64,000 bases of DNA from an uncultured Lachnospiraceae bacterium (GCA_910589265.1 CAJUTQ010000053.1:5615-69614), one strand, 5' to 3'. Shown: positions 17,452-26,484, counted from the stretch's first letter. Program-made: numbers and translations. Notes: generated from the sequence alone by a model not told the origin.

Positions 17452-17478
17452 ACTAAGAGTCCCCCTTCTTCATACAAT
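17452..17478 (+). promoter_or_regulatory. Putative mother-cell sporulation promoter of sigK
   Basis: CATACAAT (17471-17478) matches the sigma-E -10 consensus exactly and resembles the sigma-K -10. AC at 17452-17453, 17 bases upstream, fits the short sigma-K -35. A typical sigma-E -35 was not seen. The start point would be about 20 bases before the TTG of sigK. In other spore-formers sigK is transcribed by sigma-E and then by sigma-K itself. Confidence 0.5.
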
Positions 17479-17505
17479 GATATAAAACGGCTTTGAGGTG
17501 TTTTT

Positions 17506-18141
17506 TTGAAGGCTTTTGAGAAACCATTGTCCTCAGAGGAAGAGAAATATTATGTGGAGAGGTACAGGGATGGGGATGAAGGGGCCAAGGATATTCTCAT
17601 TGAAAGAAATCTTCGTTTAGTAGCCCATATAGTAAAAAAATACCAAAGCGGGAATGAAGAGATGGAAGATTTAATTTCCATTGGAACCATTGGCTTGATT
17701 AAGGCGGTTACGACCTTTGATTATACAAAAGGGACTAGGCTTGGCACTTATGCTGCAAGATGCATTGATAACGAGCTTCTCATGATGCTTCGAGCCAAGA
17801 AAAAAATGAACAGAGAAGTATCTTTGTATGAACCTATGGGTACGGACAAAGAGGGGAATGAAATTAACCTTCTAGATATTATGGAAGGGCCAAACGAAGA
17901 TGTAGTAGATCGTTTGGAGACAGATGACAACGTAAAAAAGCTTCAACGCTATGTGGAATCCTGTCTGCCTGGCCGAGAGAGAGAAATTATCAAAATGAGG
18001 TATGGTCTTGGAGAGTACAGGGAAATGACCCAGCGGGAAATAGGAGAACAGATGGGAATATCCAGAAGTTATGTGTCCCGCATAGAAAAAAAAGCATTAA
18101 AAAAATTAAAGGAAGAGTTTGGATATGAAAAAAAGCACTAA
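17506..18141 (+). CDS. sigK: RNA polymerase sporulation sigma factor SigK
   Basis: A sigma-70 family factor of 211 aa. Region 2 has NLRLVAHIVKKY, EDLISIGTIGLIKAV and TYAARCIDNE; region 4 ends with the HTH around MTQREIGEQMGISRSYVSRIEKKAL. The segment EPMGTDKEGNEINLLDIM favours SigK over SigE. It directs late mother-cell transcription (coat and cortex). The start is TTG 17506 with GAGGTG five bases upstream; an in-frame stop (TGA 17494-17496) lies just before, so no N-terminal pro-sequence can exist. The coding sequence is continuous, so no skin-type element interrupts it. Its last bases overlap the next gene. Confidence 0.88.
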   Translation: MKAFEKPLSSEEEKYYVERYRDGDEGAKDILIERNLRLVAHIVKKYQSGNEEMEDLISIGTIGLIKAVTTFDYTKGTRLGTYAARCIDNELLMMLRAKKKMNREVSLYEPMGTDKEGNEINLLDIMEGPNEDVVDRLETDDNVKKLQRYVESCLPGREREIIKMRYGLGEYREMTQREIGEQMGISRSYVSRIEKKALKKLKEEFGYEKKH

Positions 18142-19345
18142 ATATACTATGATAGGAATCATTATCTTTTTAGCCTTTGTCCTAATATTTGAGACGACCT
18201 ATTTATTCCTAGTTGTTAACAGCTATAGTCTGTCTTCTAGCAGGGGCAAAGAAGGAGCAGCGAGAAAGGCAGTCATTTTAGAGAACATTGATTCCTTAGA
18301 AAATATGATTGATCAATTTTATTTGTTTGATTATGAAAAGGAAGATTTGGAGACGGGTGTGTACAAAGGCCTGATAGCAGGCCTTGACGACCCTTATTCT
18401 GTTTATTATACGCCAGAAGAATATAATAAGCTGATGGAAATGACAACAGGAGAATATTCTGGAATTGGGGCTCTCCTAAGCCAAGACAAGGAGACAGGGC
18501 TCATTACTGTAGTGAAGCCATATAAAGGTACGCCAAGCGAGGAGGCAGGACTTCTTCCAGGGGATGTATTTACAAAGGTAGACGGTCAGGATACAGCTGG
18601 AATGGATTTAGCTACTTTTGTGAATTTTGTAAAAGGAGAAAGTGGAACAGAAGTTGTATTGGAAGTTTATCGAACAAGTGAAAAAGTTTATAAAACCTTT
18701 CGAATAAAAAGAAGGACCATTGAAACCCCTACTGTGGAATATGAAATGTTGGAAGATAACATTGGATACATAGCTATATCGGAATTTGAAGATGTCACAT
18801 ACAACCAATTTGTCCGGGCTGTAGAGCAAGGAGAAAAAGAAGGGATGAAGGGACTTATTATTGATGTGAGAAATAATCCTGGAGGAGTTGTCACTGCGGT
18901 CTGTAAAGTGTTGGATTATATGGTGCCAGACGGAGATATTCTTATGTCTACAAAAGATAAAGAAGGAAATGGCAGTGCTGTAACAGGGGAAGACGGACAT
19001 TTCTTTGATCAGCCTTTAGTTGTTCTTATTAATGGAGAGTCTGCCTCAGCATCGGAAATTTTTGCTGGTGGAATTAGAGATTATGAAATGGGAACTTTAG
19101 TTGGCGAAAAGACATATGGAAAAGGGATTGTACAGAGAATTTTTCATGTGGGAAACGGAGCAGGCGTTAAGCTCACTGTTCAAGAATACTATCTTCCCAG
19201 TGGGGTTAGCATTCATGAAAAAGGAGTGGAGCCAGACGTAGAAGAAATTATGCCTGAGGAATTAAAATACCAACTGGAAATAAAAAAGGAAGAAGATACC
19301 CAGCTTCAGAAAGGAATGGAAATTTTGAGGGAGCAAATAGGATAA
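18125..19345 (+). CDS. S41 family C-terminal processing peptidase
   Basis: A membrane-anchored serine protease of about 406 aa: an N-terminal membrane segment (about 7-33), an S41 N-terminal helical part, a PDZ domain (about 100-180) and the S41 catalytic domain. The catalytic motif SASAS lies at 306-310 and the general-base lysine at K333 in YGKG. CtpA/CtpB-type proteases cut substrates near the C-terminus outside the membrane; in B. subtilis CtpB activates SpoIVFB and so pro-sigma-K processing. Here the gene overlaps the end of sigK by 17 bases, a suggestive link, but this SigK has no pro-sequence, so the target must be different. ATG 18125 is supported by AAAGGAAG. Confidence 0.88.
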   Translation: MKKSTKYTMIGIIIFLAFVLIFETTYLFLVVNSYSLSSSRGKEGAARKAVILENIDSLENMIDQFYLFDYEKEDLETGVYKGLIAGLDDPYSVYYTPEEYNKLMEMTTGEYSGIGALLSQDKETGLITVVKPYKGTPSEEAGLLPGDVFTKVDGQDTAGMDLATFVNFVKGESGTEVVLEVYRTSEKVYKTFRIKRRTIETPTVEYEMLEDNIGYIAISEFEDVTYNQFVRAVEQGEKEGMKGLIIDVRNNPGGVVTAVCKVLDYMVPDGDILMSTKDKEGNGSAVTGEDGHFFDQPLVVLINGESASASEIFAGGIRDYEMGTLVGEKTYGKGIVQRIFHVGNGAGVKLTVQEYYLPSGVSIHEKGVEPDVEEIMPEELKYQLEIKKEEDTQLQKGMEILREQIG

Positions 19346-19360
19346 AAGGAGGAAAAGAAC

Positions 19361-20359
19361 ATGGTTCTGCTGGAGGAGCTTTTAAAGGAAGCAAAGAAAA
19401 AAAAGGCATCGGATATCCATGTGGCTGTAGGATCCATTCCTTATCTTCGCGTGAACGGACGCCTGCAGCCAACAAGTTTTTCCCCAGTAGAGCAGGCAGA
19501 CTCACTGGAGATACTTGTTCAAATTATGACGTCAGATCAGAGGGAGAAATTTGAAGAAAGAGGAGAGTTCGATGTCGCTTATGGAGATGAAGCCAAAGGG
19601 AGATATAGGATTCATGCATTTAAACAAAGGAAAACAGCAGCTATGGTATTCCACAGAATAGAAGAGGAGATTCCAGACTTAGACTCTCTTGGAATGCCAG
19701 CTTTTGTAAAAGAAATATGTCATGCCAATAAGGGACTTTGCATTATATCTGGCCCTGTCGGCGGGGGAAAGTCTATGACATTGGCGGCTATGGTAAATCA
19801 TATAAATGAAAATAGAGAGGCTTTTATTGTTACGATAGAAAATCCAGTGGAATACTGTCATAAAAATGATAAATCGTTGATTGTCCAAAGAGAGGTAGGT
19901 TCAGACACAAAAGGATATGGGCAGGGACTAAAAGACGCCCTTAGAGAAGATGCAGATGTCATTGTTGTTGGAGAGATTGCAGATGTGGAGACACTGGAAG
20001 GCATACTCATGGCTGTTGAGACAGGACATCTTGTTTTAGCTGCAGCTCCAGGCAATCATATTTGTGACAGCATTGAATATTTAATAAGGCTTTTAAGGCC
20101 CCAAAAGCTGGAAGAAAATATAAGGCGTCTGGCCTCTACCTTAAGGGGAGTAGTTTCCCAAAGGATTGTTTCTATTACAGATTATAAAAGGCAGCTTGTT
20201 TTTGAGGCTATAGAAATGGATGAGAGAGCAAAGGAACAGATAAAAAAAGGCACCTATGAGGATTTAAAGCCTAATATTACTATGAAGGATACAATCGATG
20301 TCCTAGTAAAGAATAAGCAAATTACCAGTGAGGATGGAAGAAAACTTCTAGAAAATTAA
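19361..20359 (+). CDS. PilT-like secretion ATPase with altered motifs
   Basis: A 332-residue protein of the PilT/GspE family. The N-terminal domain (KKASDIHVAVGSIPYLRVNG) and the RecA-like core with Walker A GPVGGGKS (131-138) are clear. PilT-type ATPases power retraction of type IV pili at the inner membrane. Here the Walker B/Asp region reads VIVVGEIADVET (GEMRD-type in PilT), and the His-box, TLHT in PilT, is AAAPGN, so the conserved His is Pro230. It may be weakly active or have a different role. No pilin or pilus assembly gene is nearby. It is 15 bases after the S41 protease and followed by a small membrane protein. Confidence 0.8.
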   Translation: MVLLEELLKEAKKKKASDIHVAVGSIPYLRVNGRLQPTSFSPVEQADSLEILVQIMTSDQREKFEERGEFDVAYGDEAKGRYRIHAFKQRKTAAMVFHRIEEEIPDLDSLGMPAFVKEICHANKGLCIISGPVGGGKSMTLAAMVNHINENREAFIVTIENPVEYCHKNDKSLIVQREVGSDTKGYGQGLKDALREDADVIVVGEIADVETLEGILMAVETGHLVLAAAPGNHICDSIEYLIRLLRPQKLEENIRRLASTLRGVVSQRIVSITDYKRQLVFEAIEMDERAKEQIKKGTYEDLKPNITMKDTIDVLVKNKQITSEDGRKLLEN

Positions 20360-20376
20360 AAAAGGAGGCAGAAATA

Positions 20377-20856
20377 ATGGAAAAAGAGTGGAAAGGATGG
20401 CAGGTAGTGGCAGCAGCTTTTGGAGTCACTGTCCTTGTAATGTTTCTTTCACCGCCCATCCTTTCTTATTTGGAACATGTTACTTATGAGACAGACAAGC
20501 ATTGGCTGGAAGAAGTAGGAACTGTTATGGTAAGGGCCCTTCAGGATGTATGTGTAGAAAAACCAGTGGAGGAGGTGGCAGGGAAAGAATGGACCTCCAT
20601 CACTTTGCTGAATAACGAACGTCCTGTCATAGAGACAGAAGACGAGAGGTTTCGCACCTTTGACCATGAAGTTCTGAAAAATCTTGCAGAAGATCAGGGA
20701 GAAAAAGTACAGGCCAGATTTCAGACAAAAGGAGCCAAGGAATTATATTATCGTATTTCTGAAGATTATCAGACTGTGGAGGTGAAAGTGACAGGAAGTA
20801 ATGGAAAAGAAATGCCGAAAGGAAGAGAACTACAAATAACAAAAAAAGCGTCTTGA
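20377..20856 (+). CDS. Hypothetical membrane-anchored protein
   Basis: Not recognised. A 159-residue protein with one N-terminal hydrophobic segment (about 8-32, VVAAAFGVTVLVMFLSPPIL) and a polar acidic/basic domain of about 125 residues that would lie outside the membrane. AAAAGGAGG lies before the ATG. It starts 17 bases after the PilT-like gene and is probably co-transcribed with sigK, the S41 protease and that ATPase. No catalytic motif is visible. No terminator was seen after it. Confidence 0.7.
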   Translation: MEKEWKGWQVVAAAFGVTVLVMFLSPPILSYLEHVTYETDKHWLEEVGTVMVRALQDVCVEKPVEEVAGKEWTSITLLNNERPVIETEDERFRTFDHEVLKNLAEDQGEKVQARFQTKGAKELYYRISEDYQTVEVKVTGSNGKEMPKGRELQITKKAS

Positions 20857-20897
20857 AGTGGTTTAAGCTATTGTGAGACACCTTATCATTTTGGAAT

Positions 20898-20945
20898 ATT
20901 CTATCATATAAATGTATTTACATGATAGAATGATTCGTGTATAAT
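20898..20945 (+). promoter_or_regulatory. comM promoter overlapped by a perfect dyad
   Basis: TTTACA (20917-20922), 17 bases, TATAAT (20940-20945): a strong sigma-A promoter. A perfect 10-bp inverted repeat, ATTCTATCAT (20898-20907) and ATGATAGAAT (20922-20931), with a 14-base centre, spans the -35. This is a plausible operator; it could also form a hairpin ending the upstream transcript, but no T-run follows. Confidence 0.65.
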
Positions 20946-20976
20946 AAACGAGACAAAATATATTAAGGAGGCAAAG

Positions 20977-22506
20977 ATGTATTGCAGAATCATATCAGGC
21001 GCAGTATTTGGAATGGAAAGCGATACTGTATATGTAGAAGTAAATATTTCAGATGGTATGCCCGTATTTGAAATGGTGGGCTGTCTTGCAACAGAGGTAA
21101 AGGAAGCGAAGGAGAGAGTGAGGACTGCCTTGCGCAATGAAGGTATTTTTCTTCCTCCTAAACGGATTACTGTAAATTTATCGCCAGCTTACCGAAAGAA
21201 AGAAGGATCTGCTTTTGACCTGCCTGTGGCTGTTGGAATTATGTCAGCTTTGGGGAAGCTTCCAAAGGAACGAATAGAAAATACGATGTTTATTGGAGAA
21301 TTGTCGTTAAACGGCAGATTAAATAGTATAAAAGGTGTGCTCCCCATAGTTGCCAAAGCCAAGAGAGAGGGGATTTCCCGTTGTATTATTCCATGGGAAA
21401 ATGTTCTGGAAGGAGAGGCGGTAAAAGGAGTGGAAGTCATTGCAGTCTCAAGCCTCTCAGAGGTTGTGTCCTTTCTCTTTGGAAAAGAAATAAGGGTCCA
21501 AGAAAGGGTAAGGAAGGATTCTTGGGAAAAGACGAATGACATGGATTTTTCAGATGTAAGGGGCCAGGAGGGGGCCAAACGAGCAGCTGAAATTGCAGCC
21601 TCAGGTTTTCATAATATGCTTATGATTGGAGAGCCAGGTGTAGGCAAAACAATGTTGGCAAAGCGAATTACAACTATTCTTCCACCGCTGTCTGCGGAGG
21701 AGAGTCTAGAAGTTTCTACTATCTATAGTGTCGCCGGACTTCTTCAGAAGAAAGAAGGAATCATGACGGAGCGGCCGTTTATTAATCCCCATCATACAAT
21801 TACAGAACAGGCATTTGCTGGAGGAGGAAGAATTCCAAAGCCAGGTGCAGTTAGCATGGCCCATCGGGGAGTGCTGTTTATGGACGAGCTATTAGAGTTT
21901 AGACGTTCCATACTGGAAATACTTCGTCAGCCCTTAGAAGAAGGGAATATATGGATTACAAGAAGTCAGGGAGCTTATCTTTATCCTGCCCAATTTATTT
22001 TTATTGCTGCAATGAATCCCTGTCCATGTGGTTATTTTCCTGATTTTCATAAATGCAGTTGTACAGAATATCAAAGAAAGAACTATTTGAATAAATTAAG
22101 CGCTCCTCTTATGGATAGAATAGATATTTGCACAGAGGTACATAGAACAGGAATAAAGCATCTTTTCCAAGAGAAAGAACAAGGAGAAGGGAAAAAAGGA
22201 GAAAATTCTAAGGAAATAAGAAAACGGGTTATACGAACTGGAGATATACAAAAAGAGAGATATAAAAATACAGAAATTCATTATAATGGGGAGCTTCAGG
22301 GAGAAGATGTGGAAAAATATTGTTCTTTGGATAAAAGAGAAAAAAAGTTTCTTAAACAAATCATGGAAAAATGGAATTTGAGTGTGCGGGCCTATGAGAA
22401 AATATGTAAGGTGGCAAGAACTATAGCAGATATGGAAGAAAGTGAAAAAATAACATTGGAACATATTGGAGAGGCGGCGGGATATCGAGTTGGAAAAGGA
22501 AAGTAA
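20977..22506 (+). CDS. comM: YifB/ComM family Mg-chelatase-like AAA+ ATPase
   Basis: A 509-residue protein: N-terminal Lon-protease-like (ChlI) fold (about 1-170, with FEMVGCLATEVKEAKERVRTAL), AAA+ core with Walker A GEPGVGKT (218-225), a NPHHT block and an MNPCPCGY motif, and the C-terminal Mg_chelatase_C domain. ComM is a hexameric helicase that promotes branch migration during natural transformation. It is not a true magnesium chelatase. AAGGAGG precedes the ATG. It is followed by dprA, another recombination and transformation gene, as in many bacteria. Confidence 0.93.
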   Translation: MYCRIISGAVFGMESDTVYVEVNISDGMPVFEMVGCLATEVKEAKERVRTALRNEGIFLPPKRITVNLSPAYRKKEGSAFDLPVAVGIMSALGKLPKERIENTMFIGELSLNGRLNSIKGVLPIVAKAKREGISRCIIPWENVLEGEAVKGVEVIAVSSLSEVVSFLFGKEIRVQERVRKDSWEKTNDMDFSDVRGQEGAKRAAEIAASGFHNMLMIGEPGVGKTMLAKRITTILPPLSAEESLEVSTIYSVAGLLQKKEGIMTERPFINPHHTITEQAFAGGGRIPKPGAVSMAHRGVLFMDELLEFRRSILEILRQPLEEGNIWITRSQGAYLYPAQFIFIAAMNPCPCGYFPDFHKCSCTEYQRKNYLNKLSAPLMDRIDICTEVHRTGIKHLFQEKEQGEGKKGENSKEIRKRVIRTGDIQKERYKNTEIHYNGELQGEDVEKYCSLDKREKKFLKQIMEKWNLSVRAYEKICKVARTIADMEESEKITLEHIGEAAGYRVGKGK

Positions 22507-22525
22507 CAGGAAGGAAGACATAGAG

Positions 22526-23455
22526 ATGGATAGTAAGGGCATATATAATAACAGAGAAATACAATATGCTGCCAAAGGAGAGCCAGACTATCCAAAACGG
22601 CTCTTACATATACCATCTCCCCCAAAGGGTATTTATTACATAGGAAAACTGCCAAGGGAAGAGGTCCCTAGTGTGGCAATGATTGGAGCCAGAGTCTGCT
22701 CAGAATACGGGAGAATGGTTGCCAAAACTTTTGGGGAATATTTGGCCCAAAACGGAATTCAAATTATTAGCGGCATGGCAAGGGGAATTGATTCCATAGG
22801 GCAAAAAGGGGCATTGGACGCAGGAGGGCAAAGCTTTGGCGTACTTGGCTCGGGGGTGGACATATGCTATCCAAAAGAAAATCTTCCCCTTTATAAACAA
22901 TTAAAAAAAATGGGAGGTGTTTTATCAGAGTTTGCGCCTAAAATGCCCCCTAAGGCCAATCATTTTCCAGCAAGAAACAGAATTATCAGTGGATTATCGG
23001 ATTTAGTTCTTGTCATTGAGGCAAAGGAAAAGAGTGGAACTTTCATTACAGTGGATATGGCCTTGGAGCAAGGAAAGGATGTGGCTGTAATACCAGGACG
23101 TATTTCTGATCCTTTCAGCAAAGGATGTAACGAGTTATTAAAACAGGGCGCCTATGTGGCGACAAGTCCAGAAGATATATTGGATATACTTTCCTTTACA
23201 CTGGATAGGAGGATAAAACCTTATCAAAAGATAAAACCGTACCAAATGAAAGAAAAAACACAGTATTTGCTTGAAAACAAAGAAAATATGGTGTATAGTT
23301 GTTTAGGTTTCTATAGCAAAAATCTGGATGATATTTCCAATGAGGTTTCCATGCCTGTTTCTGAAGTGTTATCCATACTCATAAAATTAGAATTAAAAGG
23401 TTATATTAGAGAAATAGCAAAAAACAATTATGTTGTTAATACAGAAAATAATTGA
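22526..23455 (+). CDS. dprA: DNA-processing protein DprA
   Basis: A DprA/Smf protein of 309 aa with the Rossmann-like core: VAMIGARVCSEYGR, ISGMARGIDSIGQKGAL, LGSGVDICYPKEN and NHFPARNRIISGLSD. DprA binds incoming single-stranded DNA and loads RecA during transformation. The C-terminus (about 245-309) looks like the winged-helix DprA C-domain. The start at 22526 is chosen because GGAAGG lies upstream and an earlier in-frame start would overlap comM by 40 bases. The order comM-dprA-topA is common in Firmicutes. Its end overlaps no real part of topA, whose start is at 23482. Confidence 0.93.
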   Translation: MDSKGIYNNREIQYAAKGEPDYPKRLLHIPSPPKGIYYIGKLPREEVPSVAMIGARVCSEYGRMVAKTFGEYLAQNGIQIISGMARGIDSIGQKGALDAGGQSFGVLGSGVDICYPKENLPLYKQLKKMGGVLSEFAPKMPPKANHFPARNRIISGLSDLVLVIEAKEKSGTFITVDMALEQGKDVAVIPGRISDPFSKGCNELLKQGAYVATSPEDILDILSFTLDRRIKPYQKIKPYQMKEKTQYLLENKENMVYSCLGFYSKNLDDISNEVSMPVSEVLSILIKLELKGYIREIAKNNYVVNTENN

Positions 23456-23481
23456 AAAATTTGTTTTTTTGGAGGCACAGG

Positions 23482-25572
23482 ATGGCAAAGTATCTAGTGA
23501 TTGTAGAATCACCTGCAAAAGTAAAAACAATTAAAAAGTTTTTAGGTTCCAATTATGAGGTGGCTGCCAGTAACGGACATGTGAGGGACCTTCCCAAAAG
23601 TCAGATGGGAATAGACATAGAGCATGATTTTGAGCCCAAATATATTACAATAAGAGGAAAGGGGGATATTTTAGCAAATCTGCGAAAGGAAGTAAAAAAA
23701 GCAGAAAAAATATATCTGGCAACAGACCCTGATAGGGAAGGGGAGGCTATTTCCTGGCATTTATGGAAGGCGTTGAAGTTGGACGAAAAAAAAGTTTATA
23801 GAATTACCTTTAACGAAATTACAAAAAATGCAGTAAAGGAGTCTATGAAAGAAGCAAGAGAAATTAATATGGACTTAGTAGATGCCCAACAGGCAAGAAG
23901 ATGTTTGGACAGGATGGTAGGCTATCGTATCTCTCCCCTCTTGTGGGGAAAGGTAAAAAGAGGGTTAAGCGCTGGCAGAGTTCAATCTGTTGCCCTTCGC
24001 ATCATTTGTGACAGGGAGGAGGAGATTAACGCCTTTATACCAGAAGAATACTGGTCATTAGAGGCAGATTTTCGTATTCCAGGAGAGAAAAAGCCCCTTT
24101 GTGCAAAGTTTTATGGTGATGAAAAGGGAAAAATTCCTATAGCCTCAAAAGAAGCGATGGATAGAATTTTAGAAGATTTGGAAGGCGCAAAATATAAAAT
24201 TTTAGACGTAAAAAGGGGAGTGCGTATGAAAAAAGCTCCTATTCCTTTTACGACAAGTACATTGCAGCAGGAAGCGAGCAAAGTGTTAAACTTTTCCACA
24301 CAAAAGACCATGCGCCTGGCACAGCAGTTATATGAGGGAATTGATTTAAAAGGAAGTGGGACTGTAGGAGTCATTACTTACTTAAGAACAGATTCCACAA
24401 GAGTATCTGAAGAGGCAGAAAAAGGGGCAAAGGCTTATATATTGGAACATTATGGAGAAGAATATGTGGCTGGAAAGTCAGGAGAGAAGAAAAAGGACAA
24501 AAAAATCCAGGATGCCCATGAGGCAATTCGTCCTACAGATATTTCCAGGACGCCAGCAGCTCTTAAAGAGTCTCTTTCCAGGGATCAATTTCGATTATAT
24601 CAATTAATTTGGAAAAGATTTACAGCAAGCAGGATGATGCCTGCAAAATATGAGACAATATCTGTAAAGATTGGCGGAAATCAGTACCGGTTTACAGTAG
24701 CTGCCTCTAAGATTGTTTTTGACGGTTTTATGTCCGTATATACAGAGACAGACGAAGATATAGACAAAGGGACGAGGATGATAAAAGGAATTGATGAAAA
24801 TACTCCTTTGGATTTTCAGGAATTTCATACAAAGCAGCATTTTACCCAGCCTCCAGCTCATTATACAGAAGCGGCTCTTGTGCGGACCTTAGAGGAGTTA
24901 GGCATTGGAAGGCCTAGCACCTATGCTCCTACAATTACAACTATTTTAGCAAGACGCTATGTTGTAAAGGAAAACAAAAACCTTTATGTGACAGAATTAG
25001 GAGAAGTAGTCAACCATATGATGAAGGAAGCCTTTCCCAGTATTGTTGATGTAAATTTTACAGCGAATCTGGAATCTCTTCTAGATAAAGTGGAGGAAGG
25101 TTCTGTCAATTGGAAAACGGTAGTAAGCAACTTCTATCCTGATTTAAATGAAGCGGTAAATCAGGCAGAAAAAGAATTGGAAGAGGTAAAAATAGAAGAT
25201 GAGGTTTCCGATGTAATATGTGATCAATGTGGAAGAAACATGGTCATTAAGTATGGACCCCATGGACGTTTCTTAGCGTGCCCTGGATTTCCAGACTGCA
25301 GGAATACAAAACCTTATTTAGAAAAAATAGGAGTATTTTGTCCAAAATGCGGTAAAGAAATTGTACTTCGAAAGACAAAAAAAGGAAGAAAATATTACGG
25401 ATGTGAAGATAATCCTGATTGTGATTTTATGTCCTGGCAAAAGCCTTCTACTGAGAAATGCCCAAACTGTGGAGGACTTATGGTAGAAAAAGGGAATAAG
25501 CTTGTATGTATTAGCGATGGATGTGGAACCATTGTGAACAAGAAAAAAGAGGAAATTTCTGTACTTCAATGA
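23482..25572 (+). CDS. topA: DNA topoisomerase I
   Basis: Type IA topoisomerase of 696 aa that relaxes negative supercoils. It begins AKYLVIVESPAKVKTIKKF (TOPRIM domain), with the acidic DPDREGE motif; the catalytic tyrosine is Y300 in ITYLRTDSTR. The C-terminus has three zinc-ribbon-like modules (CDQCGR/CPGFPDC, CPKCGK/CEDNPDC and CPNCGG/CISDGC). The start at 23482 is set by GGAGG six bases upstream and by the family N-terminus. A terminator follows. The order topA-codY is also seen in other clostridia. Confidence 0.97.
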   Translation: MAKYLVIVESPAKVKTIKKFLGSNYEVAASNGHVRDLPKSQMGIDIEHDFEPKYITIRGKGDILANLRKEVKKAEKIYLATDPDREGEAISWHLWKALKLDEKKVYRITFNEITKNAVKESMKEAREINMDLVDAQQARRCLDRMVGYRISPLLWGKVKRGLSAGRVQSVALRIICDREEEINAFIPEEYWSLEADFRIPGEKKPLCAKFYGDEKGKIPIASKEAMDRILEDLEGAKYKILDVKRGVRMKKAPIPFTTSTLQQEASKVLNFSTQKTMRLAQQLYEGIDLKGSGTVGVITYLRTDSTRVSEEAEKGAKAYILEHYGEEYVAGKSGEKKKDKKIQDAHEAIRPTDISRTPAALKESLSRDQFRLYQLIWKRFTASRMMPAKYETISVKIGGNQYRFTVAASKIVFDGFMSVYTETDEDIDKGTRMIKGIDENTPLDFQEFHTKQHFTQPPAHYTEAALVRTLEELGIGRPSTYAPTITTILARRYVVKENKNLYVTELGEVVNHMMKEAFPSIVDVNFTANLESLLDKVEEGSVNWKTVVSNFYPDLNEAVNQAEKELEEVKIEDEVSDVICDQCGRNMVIKYGPHGRFLACPGFPDCRNTKPYLEKIGVFCPKCGKEIVLRKTKKGRKYYGCEDNPDCDFMSWQKPSTEKCPNCGGLMVEKGNKLVCISDGCGTIVNKKKEEISVLQ

Positions 25573-25599
25573 AAAAACTGACAATTTAATAAGATGTCG

Positions 25600-25636
25600 A
25601 AAAAAAAGTGGAAATGTTTGATTTCCCCTTTTTTTT
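25600..25636 (+). terminator. topA intrinsic terminator
   Basis: An A-rich stem (AGTGGAAA pairing with TTTCCCCT with one mismatch, then A-T pairs) around a short loop, followed by a run of T, about 28 bases after the topA stop. Located between topA and codY. Confidence 0.8.
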
Positions 25637-25698
25637 GTGATAATATATATAATATGTCACATGCTTAGTATGGTATGCACAAAGGAGAATGAAAATAG

Positions 25699-26484
25699 AT
25701 GAGTAGTGTACAATTATTGGATAAAACGAGAAAAATTAACAAGCTGCTCCATAACAGCAGTTCGAGCAAGGTAGTCTTTAACGACATTTGCAGTATACTA
25801 AAAGAAATTATGAAATCGAATGTACTAGTCATTAGTAAAAAGGGAAAGGTACTGGGAACTGGATTTTTCACTGGAATTGACGAAATTGAGGAACTTTTGC
25901 ACTTTGAGGTTGGAGGATTTATCGATCCAATACTCAATGAAAGATTACTCAGCGTGCTTTCGACAAAAGAGAATGTAAATTTGGAAACGTTAGGGTTTGA
26001 GCATGCAGGGAGCAGGAAGGCCCAAGCTCTCATTGCGCCTATTGATATTGCAGGAGAGCGTCTTGGAACTTTATTTATTTACAAAGAGGAAGAGCAGTAT
26101 TTGATTGATGATATTATTTTGTGTGAGTATGGGGCAACGGTCGTAGGACTTGAAATGCTTCGTTCCGTTAATGAAGAAACTGCTGAAGAAAGCCGTAAAC
26201 AGCAAGTTGTTTCTTCAGCTATTAGTACTTTATCTTTTTCTGAAATGGAAGCAATTATTCATATTTTTGAAGAATTAGAAGGAAATGAAGGAATATTAGT
26301 GGCAAGTAAAATTGCGGACAGGGTAGGGATTACCCGCTCTGTTATTGTAAATGCCCTTCGAAAGTTTGAAAGCGCTGGAATTATTGAATCCCGATCTTCT
26401 GGAATGAAGGGAACATATATTAAGGTATTGAATGATCTAATATTTGGAGAAGTGAAGAAGCTGAAAGAAAATCCTTCTGCTTAG
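25699..26484 (+). CDS. codY: GTP-sensing transcriptional repressor CodY
   Basis: CodY, 261 aa: N-terminal GAF domain (about 1-155) that binds branched-chain amino acids, a linker helix, and a C-terminal winged HTH with ASKIADRVGITRSVIVNALRKFESAGIIESRSSGMKGTYIKV spread over residues about 205-247. With Ile/Leu/Val and GTP bound it represses nutrient-uptake, amino-acid and often motility genes. GGAG is 11 bases before the ATG. It lies directly upstream of the fla/che operon, separated by 512 bases, as in Bacillus and several clostridia. The liv cluster earlier in the window imports its probable co-repressors. Confidence 0.97.
   Translation: MSSVQLLDKTRKINKLLHNSSSSKVVFNDICSILKEIMKSNVLVISKKGKVLGTGFFTGIDEIEELLHFEVGGFIDPILNERLLSVLSTKENVNLETLGFEHAGSRKAQALIAPIDIAGERLGTLFIYKEEEQYLIDDIILCEYGATVVGLEMLRSVNEETAEESRKQQVVSSAISTLSFSEMEAIIHIFEELEGNEGILVASKIADRVGITRSVIVNALRKFESAGIIESRSSGMKGTYIKVLNDLIFGEVKKLKENPSA

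Noticed and set aside
17506..18141. Skin-type insertion in sigK
   Set aside because: The reading frame is continuous through all conserved regions.
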